DNA of 64,000 nt from Opitutaceae bacterium. Lineage in GTDB: Bacteria; Verrucomicrobiota; Verrucomicrobiia; Opitutales; Opitutaceae. Below the pieces are notes generated by a model that did no database searches, was not told the origin of the DNA, and saw only the letters and a list, made by a program, of their open reading frames with translations. The stretch covers positions 62,001 to 126,000 of the forward strand of contig JAEUGW010000039.1 in the NCBI GenBank assembly GCA_016795565.1, read 5' to 3'. Below, one piece after another: positions 27,533-36,948 of this stretch. Position numbers and translations under genes: made by a program. Every line of letters starts with the position of its first letter. The first letter of the stretch is position 1.

Positions 27533-30500
27533 TTACGGCACCTGCAATTTCACCGTGTTGTTGCGCACCGTGATTTCCTCGAGGTGACGCTCGGGGTCGA
27601 TTTCCACGCGGGCCCCGTCGAGGTCGGCACCGGCTGGTAATGGCAGGGTTACGACCTCGGTCTTCGGCCACAGGTCAACGGGCGCGGCGAGGGCCGGGAT
27701 TTCACCCCGGGCCAGAGTCCGTCCCGTCGCGTCACGCAGCACCAACGGTGTCGCGGGCGACGGCACCGAACCGAGTCCGTGGACCGTCACATGGAGCATC
27801 CCGCCCTGCACGACCACATCTGCCGGGTCGATCCCGAGGTCCGGCCGCGCCCAATAGGGCGTGCCGGGGGTCTTCAAGCGGCAGGTCAGGACGGTCGTGG
27901 CGCCAGGGGCGAGGGTTAATTCGACGGATTGCGATCGCTCGAACTTTTGCGTGCGCGTGGCGAGCGAACCATCGGCGCGGTCATCGCCATCGGTATCGAT
28001 GCCCTGGGTGATCTCCCATTGGCCGGGATCGATGTTTCCGCCGGTCATCGTGGCGTGCACGGGCGCGGTGGAGAGATTATGTGCGATGACCTTGAAGCTG
28101 GTCGGGGACGCGTCCGGGATGAGCAGGGCAACACTTTCGGGGCCGGCGGGGGCGGCGAAGGTCCAGCTCACGGCATGCCCGGGCAGCGTGGCATTGCGCA
28201 CGAGGGCGACCCCGCCGAGGCGCGCGCGCTGCAGCTCGCTGGTGGGCACGCCGACGCGGTCGATCCACAGGCTGCCCTCGGTGTAGATGAATTCGCCGAG
28301 CGCCATGTCCTCGATCAGGCGGCCGTAGAGTTTTTCCAGCGCGCTTTTGTCGCCGGTCAACATCCAGCCGAAGTGCCAGTTCGTCATGACGCGGGCGGGG
28401 TAGGGGCGCGGGGCGTCGGGCCCTTCGGCGAGGATGCGCGGACCCCACTCGGCCCGGACGCCGAGCGTGTCAATCGCGTTCGCGTTGACCGCCATCAGCA
28501 AGTCCGTGCCCCCGTCGAAGATTGGATCGAGGTAGCGCTTGTCGCCGGTCCAGCGCCAGCTGCTCCAGAACAACGGCCACGGGAAATAGCCCCGCTCCGA
28601 GGGCAGCTCGCGATCATCCCGGAAGCGGATCGAAACCGGGGTCGTCTGGCCGCCCTTCCCGTCCGGCCGGCGGTGGGCCAGCAGGCTGTCGGCGAGATCG
28701 AGCAGGAGTTTTTTCGCCGCGGGGTTGCCGTTGTAATCAACCAGCATCTGGGTTGGCTGCAGCATCAGGTAGGAATGGCGCTTCACGTCGCCCCACGGAT
28801 CTTCCCCGGCGATCCGGGTGCCGCTGAAATAGGAGGTGCGGATGTGCCGGTGACCGGCGGCGTTCACCCCCGTGATGCCCTCCGTGCCGCGGGCTGTCTC
28901 CATCGCACGCTCGAGCTGCCGCGGACTGCCGTGATCCAGCATGAGGTTTTGCGCGAGGCTGTTGATCCCTTCCTCGTAGCAATGGAGCTCGTCGGTCTGG
29001 ATACTGGGCAGGCCGTGCATGAACATGCCCTGCGCGTAGCAGGCGTCGAGTTGGCGCCGGATGGAATCGGCGTGCTTCTCCGGTGCGGCCCCCATCAGCG
29101 CGACTCCGGGCCAGAGATTGGTCAGGTCGGTGTCGTCCGAGAGCCCGCCCCCGAATTCGCCGTTGGCGATCTGCCGGTGGTCGATCCACCACTCGGTGAA
29201 TTTTCGCGCGCGGCGCAGAGCCTCAACCTGCCGGAAGGCCCAGAGCGGCACGCCGGCCGGGGCCGGTGGCTGGGTGAACCCGGGGCGGGGTGCATCCATC
29301 CCCACCGCGGCATACTGCCGGCCGAGGACATGGTCGGGGTTGATCCGCAACAGATCCTTCAGGTCGGATTCGAAGCGCACCCAGAGCGCGAACTTGTCGC
29401 TGCGGGGAAACTCCTCGACGAGCATCGCGTAGCTGTCGCGCGCTTGCGTGAACCGGTCGAGCTCGTGCTCGGCACGCGCCGCCGCGCGCGGCTTGAAGAC
29501 CAGCCGGAGCTTCGCCTCCGTCAGGTTCAGGCCGGCAAATTCCGGCGCCGCTGACGCGATCGTCAGGTAGAGCGGCCGGCCCGGCGGCAGCATCCGGTCG
29601 CGCAGGTCGAGCCAGAGGGTGTGCGCCGTGCCGGGCTTCACGCTGAAGGAGAAGTCCAGCATGTCGCGGAGCGGCCAGAGCGGATCTTTCACCCGGATGT
29701 TGAACGCGATCAGGTCGCCATGCGTGGGTTGGGACTTGCACGCCGGCAGATCGAGCGCGATGCCGTCGAGCCCGTCGGGGCGGCCGTCCCAGGTGTCCGG
29801 GATCAGCACATGCACCAGCGGCAGATGGGCTGCCTGCATCGCTTGGCTTGACGCCGCAGCGGGCGAAGTCCCCTCGGGACGGGCGATCAGCATGGCGCGC
29901 TCATCCGGGGCAAATCTGCCCGTGATGAAATCGCCCAGGGACTTTACGCCGTCTTCCACCGGGCGGACAAAGCCGAGGTTATAGGATAGTGTCGCGCTGC
30001 CGGCGGGTTCGGTCCCCGTCGTGACGTTGTAAGCGGCGAGCTCGCCAATGGGTTCCTCCTGCTCGACATTGGTGAAGCGGATTTTCCGGCCGGCGAGCGG
30101 TGTCGTCAGCGCATGCCCGGTCTTCTCCCGTCCCTTCGGTCGTTCGAAGAGCACGGCCTCGGCCTTCGCCTCACTCGCGGTCTCGTTCTCCGTTCCCGTC
30201 GGCAACAGTTCCATCCGGCCCCAGGCCGCGCCGGAAATCTCAATGTGATTCACGGGCTCGTCGGGCAGCGCGAAGGTGATGGCCTTGCCCGAAAGCGAAT
30301 AGCAGTCCCAGTCGGGCAGCGTGAAATAATCGAGACGACCGGGCAGACGCGAGCGGTTGTAGACGCCCGGCCAGGTCGTTTCGCGGATGCCATCGGTGCC
30401 CTTCCACCACCAGCGCTTCAAGTCGTAGGCGTCGTGGATCTCGACCTTGCGCACCCGGGTGTGCGGGGCGGGAAGCTCGGTCGGCGCGGTGTGGTCCCAG

Positions 30501-31318
30501 CCATAGCGGTGCAGCCATTCGGCGCGCACGGCCGGGTCGGACAGGCGGCGGGCGGGCGGCGGCGGAAGCGTGGGCTCGGCGCCTTTCGCCAGCACGGCGA
30601 CGGCGGCCTCGTCGAGCATGCGGTCATGAATCTTGATCTCGTCCACGTCGCCGCCGCGGACAAAATTATAGGCGCTTTGCACCTGATAGGGGCTGATGAT
30701 GCGCGAGTGCGGGCCAAACTGGTCGAGAGCGGCGTCGTAGACGGCGGTGGTCTCACGGGTCGCGGCGAGCCGGCCGTTGACATAGAACCGGATGCCGCGT
30801 GTCTCGTCCCATGCGAGCGCCAGATGCGTCCATTGGTCGGGCTGGGGGAATTCCGGCAGGGTGACCGACACCCGCGTCCGCGCAAGACTGGCATCGGTCA
30901 CGAAGGCGTCGAAGCCGTGGCCGTTGTAGTCGATGCGCAGCCACACCATGTCCCAGCTGGAATGGTCGGCGTAGCCGACCCGGAAGACGGGGAATTCCGT
31001 CGGCCCGACCGGGTAGCGGGACCGCCAGAAGAACGACAGGGTTCCGCGTTGTGCGTAGATGTTGCCGGGGGCGCGCCAGGCGAGGAGCTGGGTGTCGCCA
31101 CAGCTCAGCGCGCCGCCGCGCGCGCCGTCGGCCACCGGGGTGATTTGGGCATCAAAGGTCGGCTGGGACATGCCGCTGGCCGCGACGTCCGCGGTCGTGC
31201 CATGATCGCCGGAGACATGGAAGAGCAGGCCGGGCTCGGCCGCAGCGGCGAGGGCGGCGGAAAAACCGGCGGCGAGGGACCATTGGCGGAGCGAGGCCAG
31301 GCGGTGGGTCAGACTCAT
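27533..31318 (-). CDS. Large secreted LamG-containing protein, function unknown
   Basis: 1261 residues with a signal peptide (~1-27, ending ALAAAAEP). Residues ~30-240 look like a LamG/concanavalin-type domain (WTHLALAWDETRGIRFYVNGRLAAT). The middle (~330-600) is beta-rich with no clear family. Residues ~690-1060 are helical with W-W-I-D-H-R-Q-I-A-N-G-E-F-G-G-G and alternating hydrophobic segments, like the alpha/alpha toroid of polysaccharide lyases and GH88/105/127-type enzymes. The last ~200 residues are immunoglobulin/CARDB-like strands. A degradative enzyme is likely from this architecture and the locus, but I cannot assign a family. It follows the VOC gene by 18 bases. Confidence 0.6.
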   Translation of the reverse strand: MSLTHRLASLRQWSLAAGFSAALAAAAEPGLLFHVSGDHGTTADVAASGMSQPTFDAQITPVADGARGGALSCGDTQLLAWRAPGNIYAQRGTLSFFWRSRYPVGPTEFPVFRVGYADHSSWDMVWLRIDYNGHGFDAFVTDASLARTRVSVTLPEFPQPDQWTHLALAWDETRGIRFYVNGRLAATRETTAVYDAALDQFGPHSRIISPYQVQSAYNFVRGGDVDEIKIHDRMLDEAAVAVLAKGAEPTLPPPPARRLSDPAVRAEWLHRYGWDHTAPTELPAPHTRVRKVEIHDAYDLKRWWWKGTDGIRETTWPGVYNRSRLPGRLDYFTLPDWDCYSLSGKAITFALPDEPVNHIEISGAAWGRMELLPTGTENETASEAKAEAVLFERPKGREKTGHALTTPLAGRKIRFTNVEQEEPIGELAAYNVTTGTEPAGSATLSYNLGFVRPVEDGVKSLGDFITGRFAPDERAMLIARPEGTSPAAASSQAMQAAHLPLVHVLIPDTWDGRPDGLDGIALDLPACKSQPTHGDLIAFNIRVKDPLWPLRDMLDFSFSVKPGTAHTLWLDLRDRMLPPGRPLYLTIASAAPEFAGLNLTEAKLRLVFKPRAAARAEHELDRFTQARDSYAMLVEEFPRSDKFALWVRFESDLKDLLRINPDHVLGRQYAAVGMDAPRPGFTQPPAPAGVPLWAFRQVEALRRARKFTEWWIDHRQIANGEFGGGLSDDTDLTNLWPGVALMGAAPEKHADSIRRQLDACYAQGMFMHGLPSIQTDELHCYEEGINSLAQNLMLDHGSPRQLERAMETARGTEGITGVNAAGHRHIRTSYFSGTRIAGEDPWGDVKRHSYLMLQPTQMLVDYNGNPAAKKLLLDLADSLLAHRRPDGKGGQTTPVSIRFRDDRELPSERGYFPWPLFWSSWRWTGDKRYLDPIFDGGTDLLMAVNANAIDTLGVRAEWGPRILAEGPDAPRPYPARVMTNWHFGWMLTGDKSALEKLYGRLIEDMALGEFIYTEGSLWIDRVGVPTSELQRARLGGVALVRNATLPGHAVSWTFAAPAGPESVALLIPDASPTSFKVIAHNLSTAPVHATMTGGNIDPGQWEITQGIDTDGDDRADGSLATRTQKFERSQSVELTLAPGATTVLTCRLKTPGTPYWARPDLGIDPADVVVQGGMLHVTVHGLGSVPSPATPLVLRDATGRTLARGEIPALAAPVDLWPKTEVVTLPLPAGADLDGARVEIDPERHLEEITVRNNTVKLQVP

Positions 31319-31336
31319 TGGGGGCGGGGTGGAGAC

Positions 31337-31741
31337 TTAGAATCCTGGGAAGGGTTGCGCGCGCTGGCAAAGCTGCAGGGGCAGGCCCCACGGGTCACGC
31401 AGCATCATCAGTCGCGTCCCGTCGGGCATCGAGTCATCGGAAAACGGCGTGGCGCCGGCCGCGCAAAGTTTTTTTGCCGCGGCGCCGGCGTCGGGGGTGA
31501 ACATCGCGATGTGCAGGACGAGCGGGTGGCCCGCGGCGTAATCGGGAATCACGGCGGTATGGTTGGTGTAGAGTTCAACGATGACGCGGCCGGTCTGGTC
31601 GGCCAGGAAGTGCGTGTAGGGCGCATCGGGGCGCGCCCGCACGATTTGGAAATCAAGCTGTTCCACATACCAGCGGCTCATCGCGCGCGCATCAGGGACA
31701 TTGAGGGCGAGGTGTTCGAATTTCATGACGGGTAAAGACAT
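31337..31741 (-). CDS. VOC-superfamily (glyoxalase-like) protein
   Basis: 134 residues from the ATG at 31741; a start 15 bases later at 31726 (MKFEHLALNV) is equally good. The two beta-alpha-beta-beta-beta repeats are visible: F-E-H-L-A-L-N-V at the start with D-Q-T-G-R-V-I-V-E-L-Y, then L-V-L-H-I-A-M-F with LMMLRDPWGLPLQLCQR. The D-P-W/G-N-x-x-E type ending is changed (Q in place of the final metal-binding Glu). Members include metal-dependent isomerases and dioxygenases acting on small molecules. No signal peptide, so cytoplasmic; it probably acts on a released monomer or its breakdown product. Confidence 0.75.
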   Translation of the reverse strand: MSLPVMKFEHLALNVPDARAMSRWYVEQLDFQIVRARPDAPYTHFLADQTGRVIVELYTNHTAVIPDYAAGHPLVLHIAMFTPDAGAAAKKLCAAGATPFSDDSMPDGTRLMMLRDPWGLPLQLCQRAQPFPGF

Positions 31742-31843
31742 CTTATGCAACAGTGCGTGCCGGTGGGACGATGAATGGCCGAGGCGCCGGCAGGGGGAGG
31801 GAGCTGCACCCGCTCCGGCCCCAGCGAGCATCGTGCCGTCCGG

Positions 31844-33412
31844 CTAGGGCCGGGCGGCCTTTATGGCGGCGACGTGATCGGCGACCGCTTTCGCGTCGGG
31901 CTTGGGGTTGGGCACCCACTTCAGGCCCTCGTCGGTCCACACCATCCTGCGGGGATTGCCCGCCATCGGCTGGGCCGGAGCGCTGGCGCGGTAAGCGCGC
32001 CACATCTCGGTTACGAACGGATCCCGTGTCTGGCTCTCTTGCAGTATCTCGCCGTTCCGGATGGGCCGCGGATAAGGGCCTCGATTGGCGGCATACGAAT
32101 CCTCCTGTTCCATCCAGCGATCACAATAGTCGAAATACGAATCGTGGTTCCAGATGACGATGCCCTGCATCAGGCGCACCGCCAGGGCGGTGCCGACCCA
32201 GGAGACGGCGTTGGTGTTGGTGCGATACATCTCCGAGAGTTTGTCCCAGCTATCCCAAGTGCCGGGATCCCGCTCCTCGTAGTGCAGGCGCCGGCCATGA
32301 TGCTCCACCATCCAGTTCAGCGCGGTTTGCCCCGCCCATCCCGTGCCGTAATAGCACTGGGCATCCTCATGGAAGACGGCTTTTTCGGGCAAGGTCCGCA
32401 GGGCCGGCGCATCCAGCATCAGGCTGGCGAAGTAGATCGGCCACTTGCGTCCGCTGCCCAGACCGCCACCCCAGTTCCAATAGCCGCCGACTTGGGCGAC
32501 GCCCGACAGATCGATCCCGTATTGCACCAGTCCGATCAGCAGCTTCCGCTTGCGTTCCTGGGGCACGTCCAAGTGCAGCATCAGGCTGGCGATTGACACC
32601 AGACGGCTGTATTCACGGCCATAGTTCGGCTGGTTTTCGCTCGGGTTCAGCTCCTGCTGTTCCCAACTGGTCAGGTGATCGATCCAGGCGCGCTGGAAAT
32701 ACCGCTCCATCTTGGTCCAGTCATCCGGCACGCGCAGTTCATACCAAGCCGGGTAGGCCGCCGGATCGATGGCGGGTGCGGGGAGTTGCTTGAGCAGTTC
32801 CCACTTCAGCTGTGCGGCACGGTAGATCGGCTTGGTGGTGCCGGCATAGGACGGCCGGAAGGCGTCCGGAGGCGGCGCCTCGGCCAGGACGGTCAGCACG
32901 GCGGCTACCCGCAACGTATTCTGGCATGTCTTCTCGGAGGGCCACATGATCTCATGGGGGAAGCGTGCCACCGGGATTGTCGGGTTGCTGATGGTGGAGA
33001 TTACGGACCGGTTGGGCTCGATCACTGCCGGAAAATTCAGACTCAGGCTTGGAACATAGCTTTGGTTGCGCGAGTCGTAGCCCTGTTTTGTGCCCGCCCG
33101 GAGCAAGACCATCGAGCCGTTGCGCATGCGCAGGTCGCTGCGCAGGCTGGTGTCGCCATACACGTTGGTCTTTGCCTGGAGGATCACATCCGGTGACTCC
33201 GGCCCCGGGGCGGGGGTCACGCGGCTGATCGTCACCGGGCCGATCACCCACCAGTCACCGTTGATGAACTGTCCGGCGCGCACGGGACGGTCGAACGTCC
33301 AGGTGATGCCATATTGTGACACTTGCTGAAGTTCTTCGGCTTGGACCATGGGGCTGCACAGCAGGGCGGCGCCAAGGCAAACCGTTGAGACAACGGCGCT
33401 GAATCGTGACAT
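31844..33412 (-). CDS. Secreted protein of unknown family, predicted helical toroid
   Basis: 522 residues from the ATG at 33412, selected because it opens a signal peptide (MSRFSAVVSTVCLGAALLCS) and has AAAAGGT 6 bases before it; the frame is open a further 87 codons. The N-terminal ~130 residues are beta-rich. The rest is mainly helical with aromatic-rich segments (G-G-Y-W-N-W-G-G-G-L-G-S-G-R-K-W-P, CYYGTGWAGQTALNWMVEHH), which suggests a saccharide-binding toroid. I do not recognise the family. A LacI-type site lies 279 bases upstream and it heads a minus-strand unit with the VOC and 1261-residue genes. Confidence 0.6.
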   Translation of the reverse strand: MSRFSAVVSTVCLGAALLCSPMVQAEELQQVSQYGITWTFDRPVRAGQFINGDWWVIGPVTISRVTPAPGPESPDVILQAKTNVYGDTSLRSDLRMRNGSMVLLRAGTKQGYDSRNQSYVPSLSLNFPAVIEPNRSVISTISNPTIPVARFPHEIMWPSEKTCQNTLRVAAVLTVLAEAPPPDAFRPSYAGTTKPIYRAAQLKWELLKQLPAPAIDPAAYPAWYELRVPDDWTKMERYFQRAWIDHLTSWEQQELNPSENQPNYGREYSRLVSIASLMLHLDVPQERKRKLLIGLVQYGIDLSGVAQVGGYWNWGGGLGSGRKWPIYFASLMLDAPALRTLPEKAVFHEDAQCYYGTGWAGQTALNWMVEHHGRRLHYEERDPGTWDSWDKLSEMYRTNTNAVSWVGTALAVRLMQGIVIWNHDSYFDYCDRWMEQEDSYAANRGPYPRPIRNGEILQESQTRDPFVTEMWRAYRASAPAQPMAGNPRRMVWTDEGLKWVPNPKPDAKAVADHVAAIKAARP

Positions 33413-33819
33413 AATGATACCTTTTGGTTTGGGGTGAAACTCTTGCCGGGTGGAGGACGTTGGGAGATTGCGGATCGAAGCCGCCGTCGCGCCGCGTAGG
33501 CGAGACTTGATCAGGCTCAGGCGGAAGCCCGCGCCGGGGCCCGGCGATGGGACGGGCGACCTCATGCCCGGGCAAACTGTTGTGGGGGCGGAGAGGCTGC
33601 GGTAAGGCGGGCAAGGCACATAGAAAGGCATGGGGGTAAGGCCAAGAAGTCTTGTCACGCCGCTTCCGGGCAAAGTGAACTGTTTCGGGGGTTAATCGTT
33701 AAGCAACCCGTGGCCATGGTGGTGGAACCGGCGGGGTGATCGTGCGGCCGCCGGGCGGTGGCGGGCAGACCGGTTGCCCTGGGGATGCCGTCCTCCGGGG
33801 CCCGCGCCAGACGCGCGAG
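33413..33819. other. 407-base intergenic leader with one operator copy
   Basis: The gap separates the Gfo/Idh/MocA gene (ending at 33820) from the start at 33412. It carries operator site 5 and is otherwise GC-rich sequence without a credible ORF. It may encode a leader transcript of over 250 bases. Confidence 0.5.
33691..33703 (-). promoter_or_regulatory. Predicted LacI-type operator, site 5
   Basis: The minus strand reads CTTAACGATTAAC, two differences from the motif. It points towards the 522-residue secreted protein gene, 279 bases before its start. Confidence 0.5.
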
Positions 33820-34839
33820 TCAGGTCGGGCCGCCGCCAAAAGTGGAAAAATCAACCGCCTCCTGCCGCTCGGCGGCCGCATAAGCGGCGAAAACCATGGC
33901 CAGGGTCTGAAGGTTCTCGGCGGCTGGCTGGGGGCCGGGCGTTCCATTTCGGATCGCATTGGCGAAGTCGAATTGGAACAGGTGGAATGACTCCACATAG
34001 TCGGCGACTGTCTCCCGGGTTTCGTCCACGTCGGGGGGCTGGCCGGTCCTGACGCGGAAGCGGGAGGCGCCGCCGCGAATCATGGTGCCTTCGTATAAAG
34101 CCTGGCCGCGGTCGCCGAGGAATAGCGCCCGGCCCCGGGCGAGACCGTCGTTGCGCCACGCGATGTCGATCGTGGCCGTGGTCTCCGGGTAGTCGAATGT
34201 CACCTCGGCGAGGCTTTCCCCGCGGACGGCGGGATGGATATGACCGAGCCGCGCGCTCACCCGTGTGGGCACGCCGAGAAGGGTGCGGATCATGTCCACC
34301 AAATGCACGCCGTATTCCAGCAGGACGCCACGCCGGGACTCCCGGCTGAATACCTGGGGTGGACCCTGGGGGTCGTGTTGCTCGAGGGACACGCGGCGGA
34401 GCGACCCCAAGGTGCCGAGCCGATGGAGCGTTCTGACCTGCTGGAACCAAGGCCGGTAAATGTGATTCTCGTGCACACAGAACAGTTTTTCCGAGCCGGC
34501 AAACGCGCGGACCAGTTCCTGCGCCATGGCGAGTTCGGGGCACAGCGGTTTCTGGCAGATTACGTGCAGGTGGGCCGCCTTCGCGCGCAAACAATGTTCC
34601 TGATGCCGGGAAGGCGGCGTGACGATGTCGACGAAGTCGATCGGTTCAGAAGCGAGCAGGGCGTCAATATCCGCGTAGAGGCGGGCGGCCGGAACAAAGC
34701 GATCGCGGTAGTTCTCGGCGGCGGCCCGGTTGGGGTCGACGAGCGCCACAATCCGCACGCCGGGGATGCGCATCCAGCCGCGCAGGTGGAATTCCGCGAT
34801 CATGCCGCACCCGACGACGGCGCCACGCAATGGTGTCAT
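33820..34839 (-). CDS. Gfo/Idh/MocA-family oxidoreductase
   Basis: 339 residues. The N-terminal Rossmann domain has G-A-V-V-G-C-G-M-I-A (NAD(P)-binding) and the family's E/Q-K-P-L segment (I-C-Q-K-P-L-C, with Gln in place of the usual Glu). The C-terminal domain carries the substrate site including G-V-H-L-V-D-M. Such enzymes oxidise or reduce hydroxyls of sugars, inositols and uronates. It is the last gene of a minus-strand operon starting near 39492, coupled by ATGA to the MFS gene. It probably performs one redox step on the imported substrate. Confidence 0.85.
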   Translation of the reverse strand: MTPLRGAVVGCGMIAEFHLRGWMRIPGVRIVALVDPNRAAAENYRDRFVPAARLYADIDALLASEPIDFVDIVTPPSRHQEHCLRAKAAHLHVICQKPLCPELAMAQELVRAFAGSEKLFCVHENHIYRPWFQQVRTLHRLGTLGSLRRVSLEQHDPQGPPQVFSRESRRGVLLEYGVHLVDMIRTLLGVPTRVSARLGHIHPAVRGESLAEVTFDYPETTATIDIAWRNDGLARGRALFLGDRGQALYEGTMIRGGASRFRVRTGQPPDVDETRETVADYVESFHLFQFDFANAIRNGTPGPQPAAENLQTLAMVFAAYAAAERQEAVDFSTFGGGPT

Positions 34840-36101
34840 GGGGCCCGTCCTTCCGCGATCCGGTGGTCCCCGCGCAAGCGACCGTTGGCGCTGGCGCTCA
34901 AATACAGGCCGGCAAAGGCGAGCACAGGCATGACTCCCGCGATGAGAAAGGTGAAATCAAAGCTCCGGGTGCTTTGGACATTGCTGCCCACCACCAGCAT
35001 GAAGCCGGCGCCCAGCAAAGAGCCAATGCCGCCGAGCAGGCCTGCGACCAGGGCGACGCGGGTTGCCGAAACCTCCGTGACAAAGGACAGGTAGTTCACG
35101 ATGAAGCAACCCAGCCCGAACATGGAGACACAGATCAGAGTGGTGATGGTGTCGATGTTTCCGGAACTGGCGACGAGAGGAATGACACCCATGCCCACCG
35201 TGCCGCTCCCCGCCACCAACAGGCGGGCGCGCGCCACGCCCACGAGGCGGGCGAGCCAGGTCGTCGCGCCCCCGCCCAGCCACAGCCCCATATCGAGGGC
35301 GAGGTAGGCGAGCATCAGTCGGGTGGCGAGATCGCGGCCGAACTCCACCCCGGCATAGCTGGTGAGGTAGCGCGGCAGCCAGCTGGTATACATATATTGC
35401 AGCGGGTTCATCAGGCTGGTGGCGATCACCAGACCCCAGAAAGCCCGCGATCCGAGGATCGTGCGAAAGGTGTCAGGGCGCTCAGGCGGATGCGGAAGGG
35501 GCGGCAGGTCGGGTGGGGTGGGATGGTCCATGGCTTTGACGCCGGGACCGCGCACCACCCCCACCCAGAGGATCGCCCAGACAATGCCAGCGCCCCCACA
35601 GGCGACAAAAGCAGTCCGCCAGCCCCAATGCTGTGTCAGCCAAATGATGATGGGCGGGGCCACCAGCGCGCCGATGCTCGATCCGCTTTGGAAGATGCCG
35701 ATGGCCAGCGAACGTTGCGGGGGAGGGAAAATCCGGGCGGTGACACGCAAGGCCAGCGGCCAATTAGGGGCCTCGAAGATGCCGAGCAGCAAGCGGGCGG
35801 CGAAGAGCCCCATGAAACCGGTGGCCAGCGCCGATCCCGCGCCCATGAGGGACCAAGCGACGACAGCCGTGGCGTAAGCCGGCACCGCGCGAAATCGCTC
35901 CAGCAGCGGGCCTACGAACAACTGCGCCAACCCATACGCAAAGAGGAAGGCGAAGAACAGCCGGCCCAGATCACGGTCGGACAGGTGGATTTCCTCTGCG
36001 ATGGCCGGGGCGGAGACCGAAAGCACCTGCCGATCAAGGTAGTTGAGAAGTGTGGCGGCGAAGAGGAGAAGGCAGATGGACCATTTGAGGCGCGAGGTCA
36101 T
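34836..36101 (-). CDS. MFS transporter, ACS/hexuronate-type
   Basis: 421 residues, 12 predicted membrane segments. TM1 ends in N-Y-L-D-R-Q-V-L-S-V, a mark of the anion:cation symporter family that includes hexuronate (ExuT-like) and galactarate carriers. The ATG at 36101 must be used because TM1 begins three residues later; this makes a 68-base overlap with the DUF6282 gene. It would import an acidic sugar or aromatic acid for the enzymes encoded beside it. Confidence 0.85.
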   Translation of the reverse strand: MTSRLKWSICLLLFAATLLNYLDRQVLSVSAPAIAEEIHLSDRDLGRLFFAFLFAYGLAQLFVGPLLERFRAVPAYATAVVAWSLMGAGSALATGFMGLFAARLLLGIFEAPNWPLALRVTARIFPPPQRSLAIGIFQSGSSIGALVAPPIIIWLTQHWGWRTAFVACGGAGIVWAILWVGVVRGPGVKAMDHPTPPDLPPLPHPPERPDTFRTILGSRAFWGLVIATSLMNPLQYMYTSWLPRYLTSYAGVEFGRDLATRLMLAYLALDMGLWLGGGATTWLARLVGVARARLLVAGSGTVGMGVIPLVASSGNIDTITTLICVSMFGLGCFIVNYLSFVTEVSATRVALVAGLLGGIGSLLGAGFMLVVGSNVQSTRSFDFTFLIAGVMPVLAFAGLYLSASANGRLRGDHRIAEGRAP

Positions 36102-36948
36102 GCGGGGGGCTGGGGAGGCGCAGCAGGCGGGCTGCGTTCTCACAGAACATGAGGCGGATGTCCTCGGATGCAAACCCTGCGTCACGGAGGCGCGCGGCAT
36201 AGGTCCGCATTCCGTTCGCCGGGGTATCGAATTGGGGCATGCCATAGTCGGTGGCGGCGATGGTGGAGCCGACGCCGACCGCCCTGATTTGCTGCACGAT
36301 CGTGTCGAACAGGATGCCCCGCTCGGCCCCGGGGTGGGCGCTGACCAGACAGCGCTCGAAATACACGGCACCGGTGGCGGCGAGGGTGCGCTGGGTTTCC
36401 ACCGGCATGGCGGTGACGCCCCATTCGGGGTGGGTCACGCTGATGCGTTTGACGCCTACGGCGAGCGCCTCCTCGATCAGGATGCGTGATTCCTCCGGGG
36501 CAAGGTGGCCGGTGGCGAGGATGACATCGGCGTCGGCGATCTGGCGGAGAATGTCGCGCACGTCGTCCCGCAGTTTGGCGCCGTTCATGATGGTGAGCCC
36601 GCCCCGGCCGCCGAACTGGGTCTGGTGGTTGGCGGCCGACTTGGTCGGCATCCAGACATGGCTGGCCCCCATGCGGATGGCGGCATCGACTGCGTGGCAG
36701 TTGAAACCGCCGGCGGCGTGGTTGAGCACCAGCCCGCCAAACGCGCGGAAATCGGGAAACAGGCGATTCAGGATCCCGGCCCGGCCGCAGGTGCAATTGT
36801 GGTGGTTTTTGAGCACGACCGCGCGCATGCCCGCAGCCCGCGCTTGGGCCACCAGTTCCAAGTCGTCGATTTTGCGCTCGATCACGTCCGGAGCACTGTG
36901 GACGTGGGTATCGATCGCTCCCGGAGGCAATGGATCGGGGTGGTTCAT
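36034..36948 (-). CDS. DUF6282/amidohydrolase-like metal hydrolase
   Basis: 304 residues. The N-terminal I-D-T-H-V-H-S-A-P-D is an amidohydrolase-type metal-binding start, followed by V-V-L-K-N-H-H, a G-H-L-A-P-E-E block and T-H-P-E-W-G. These give several His ligands of a TIM-barrel hydrolase. Members are often annotated DUF6282 and lack characterised reactions; lactone or amide hydrolysis or decarboxylation is plausible. It starts by ATGA overlap with the RraA-like gene and its 3' end overlaps the MFS start by 68 bases. Confidence 0.78.
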   Translation of the reverse strand: MNHPDPLPPGAIDTHVHSAPDVIERKIDDLELVAQARAAGMRAVVLKNHHNCTCGRAGILNRLFPDFRAFGGLVLNHAAGGFNCHAVDAAIRMGASHVWMPTKSAANHQTQFGGRGGLTIMNGAKLRDDVRDILRQIADADVILATGHLAPEESRILIEEALAVGVKRISVTHPEWGVTAMPVETQRTLAATGAVYFERCLVSAHPGAERGILFDTIVQQIRAVGVGSTIAATDYGMPQFDTPANGMRTYAARLRDAGFASEDIRLMFCENAARLLRLPSPPHDLAPQMVHLPSPLRRHTSQLP

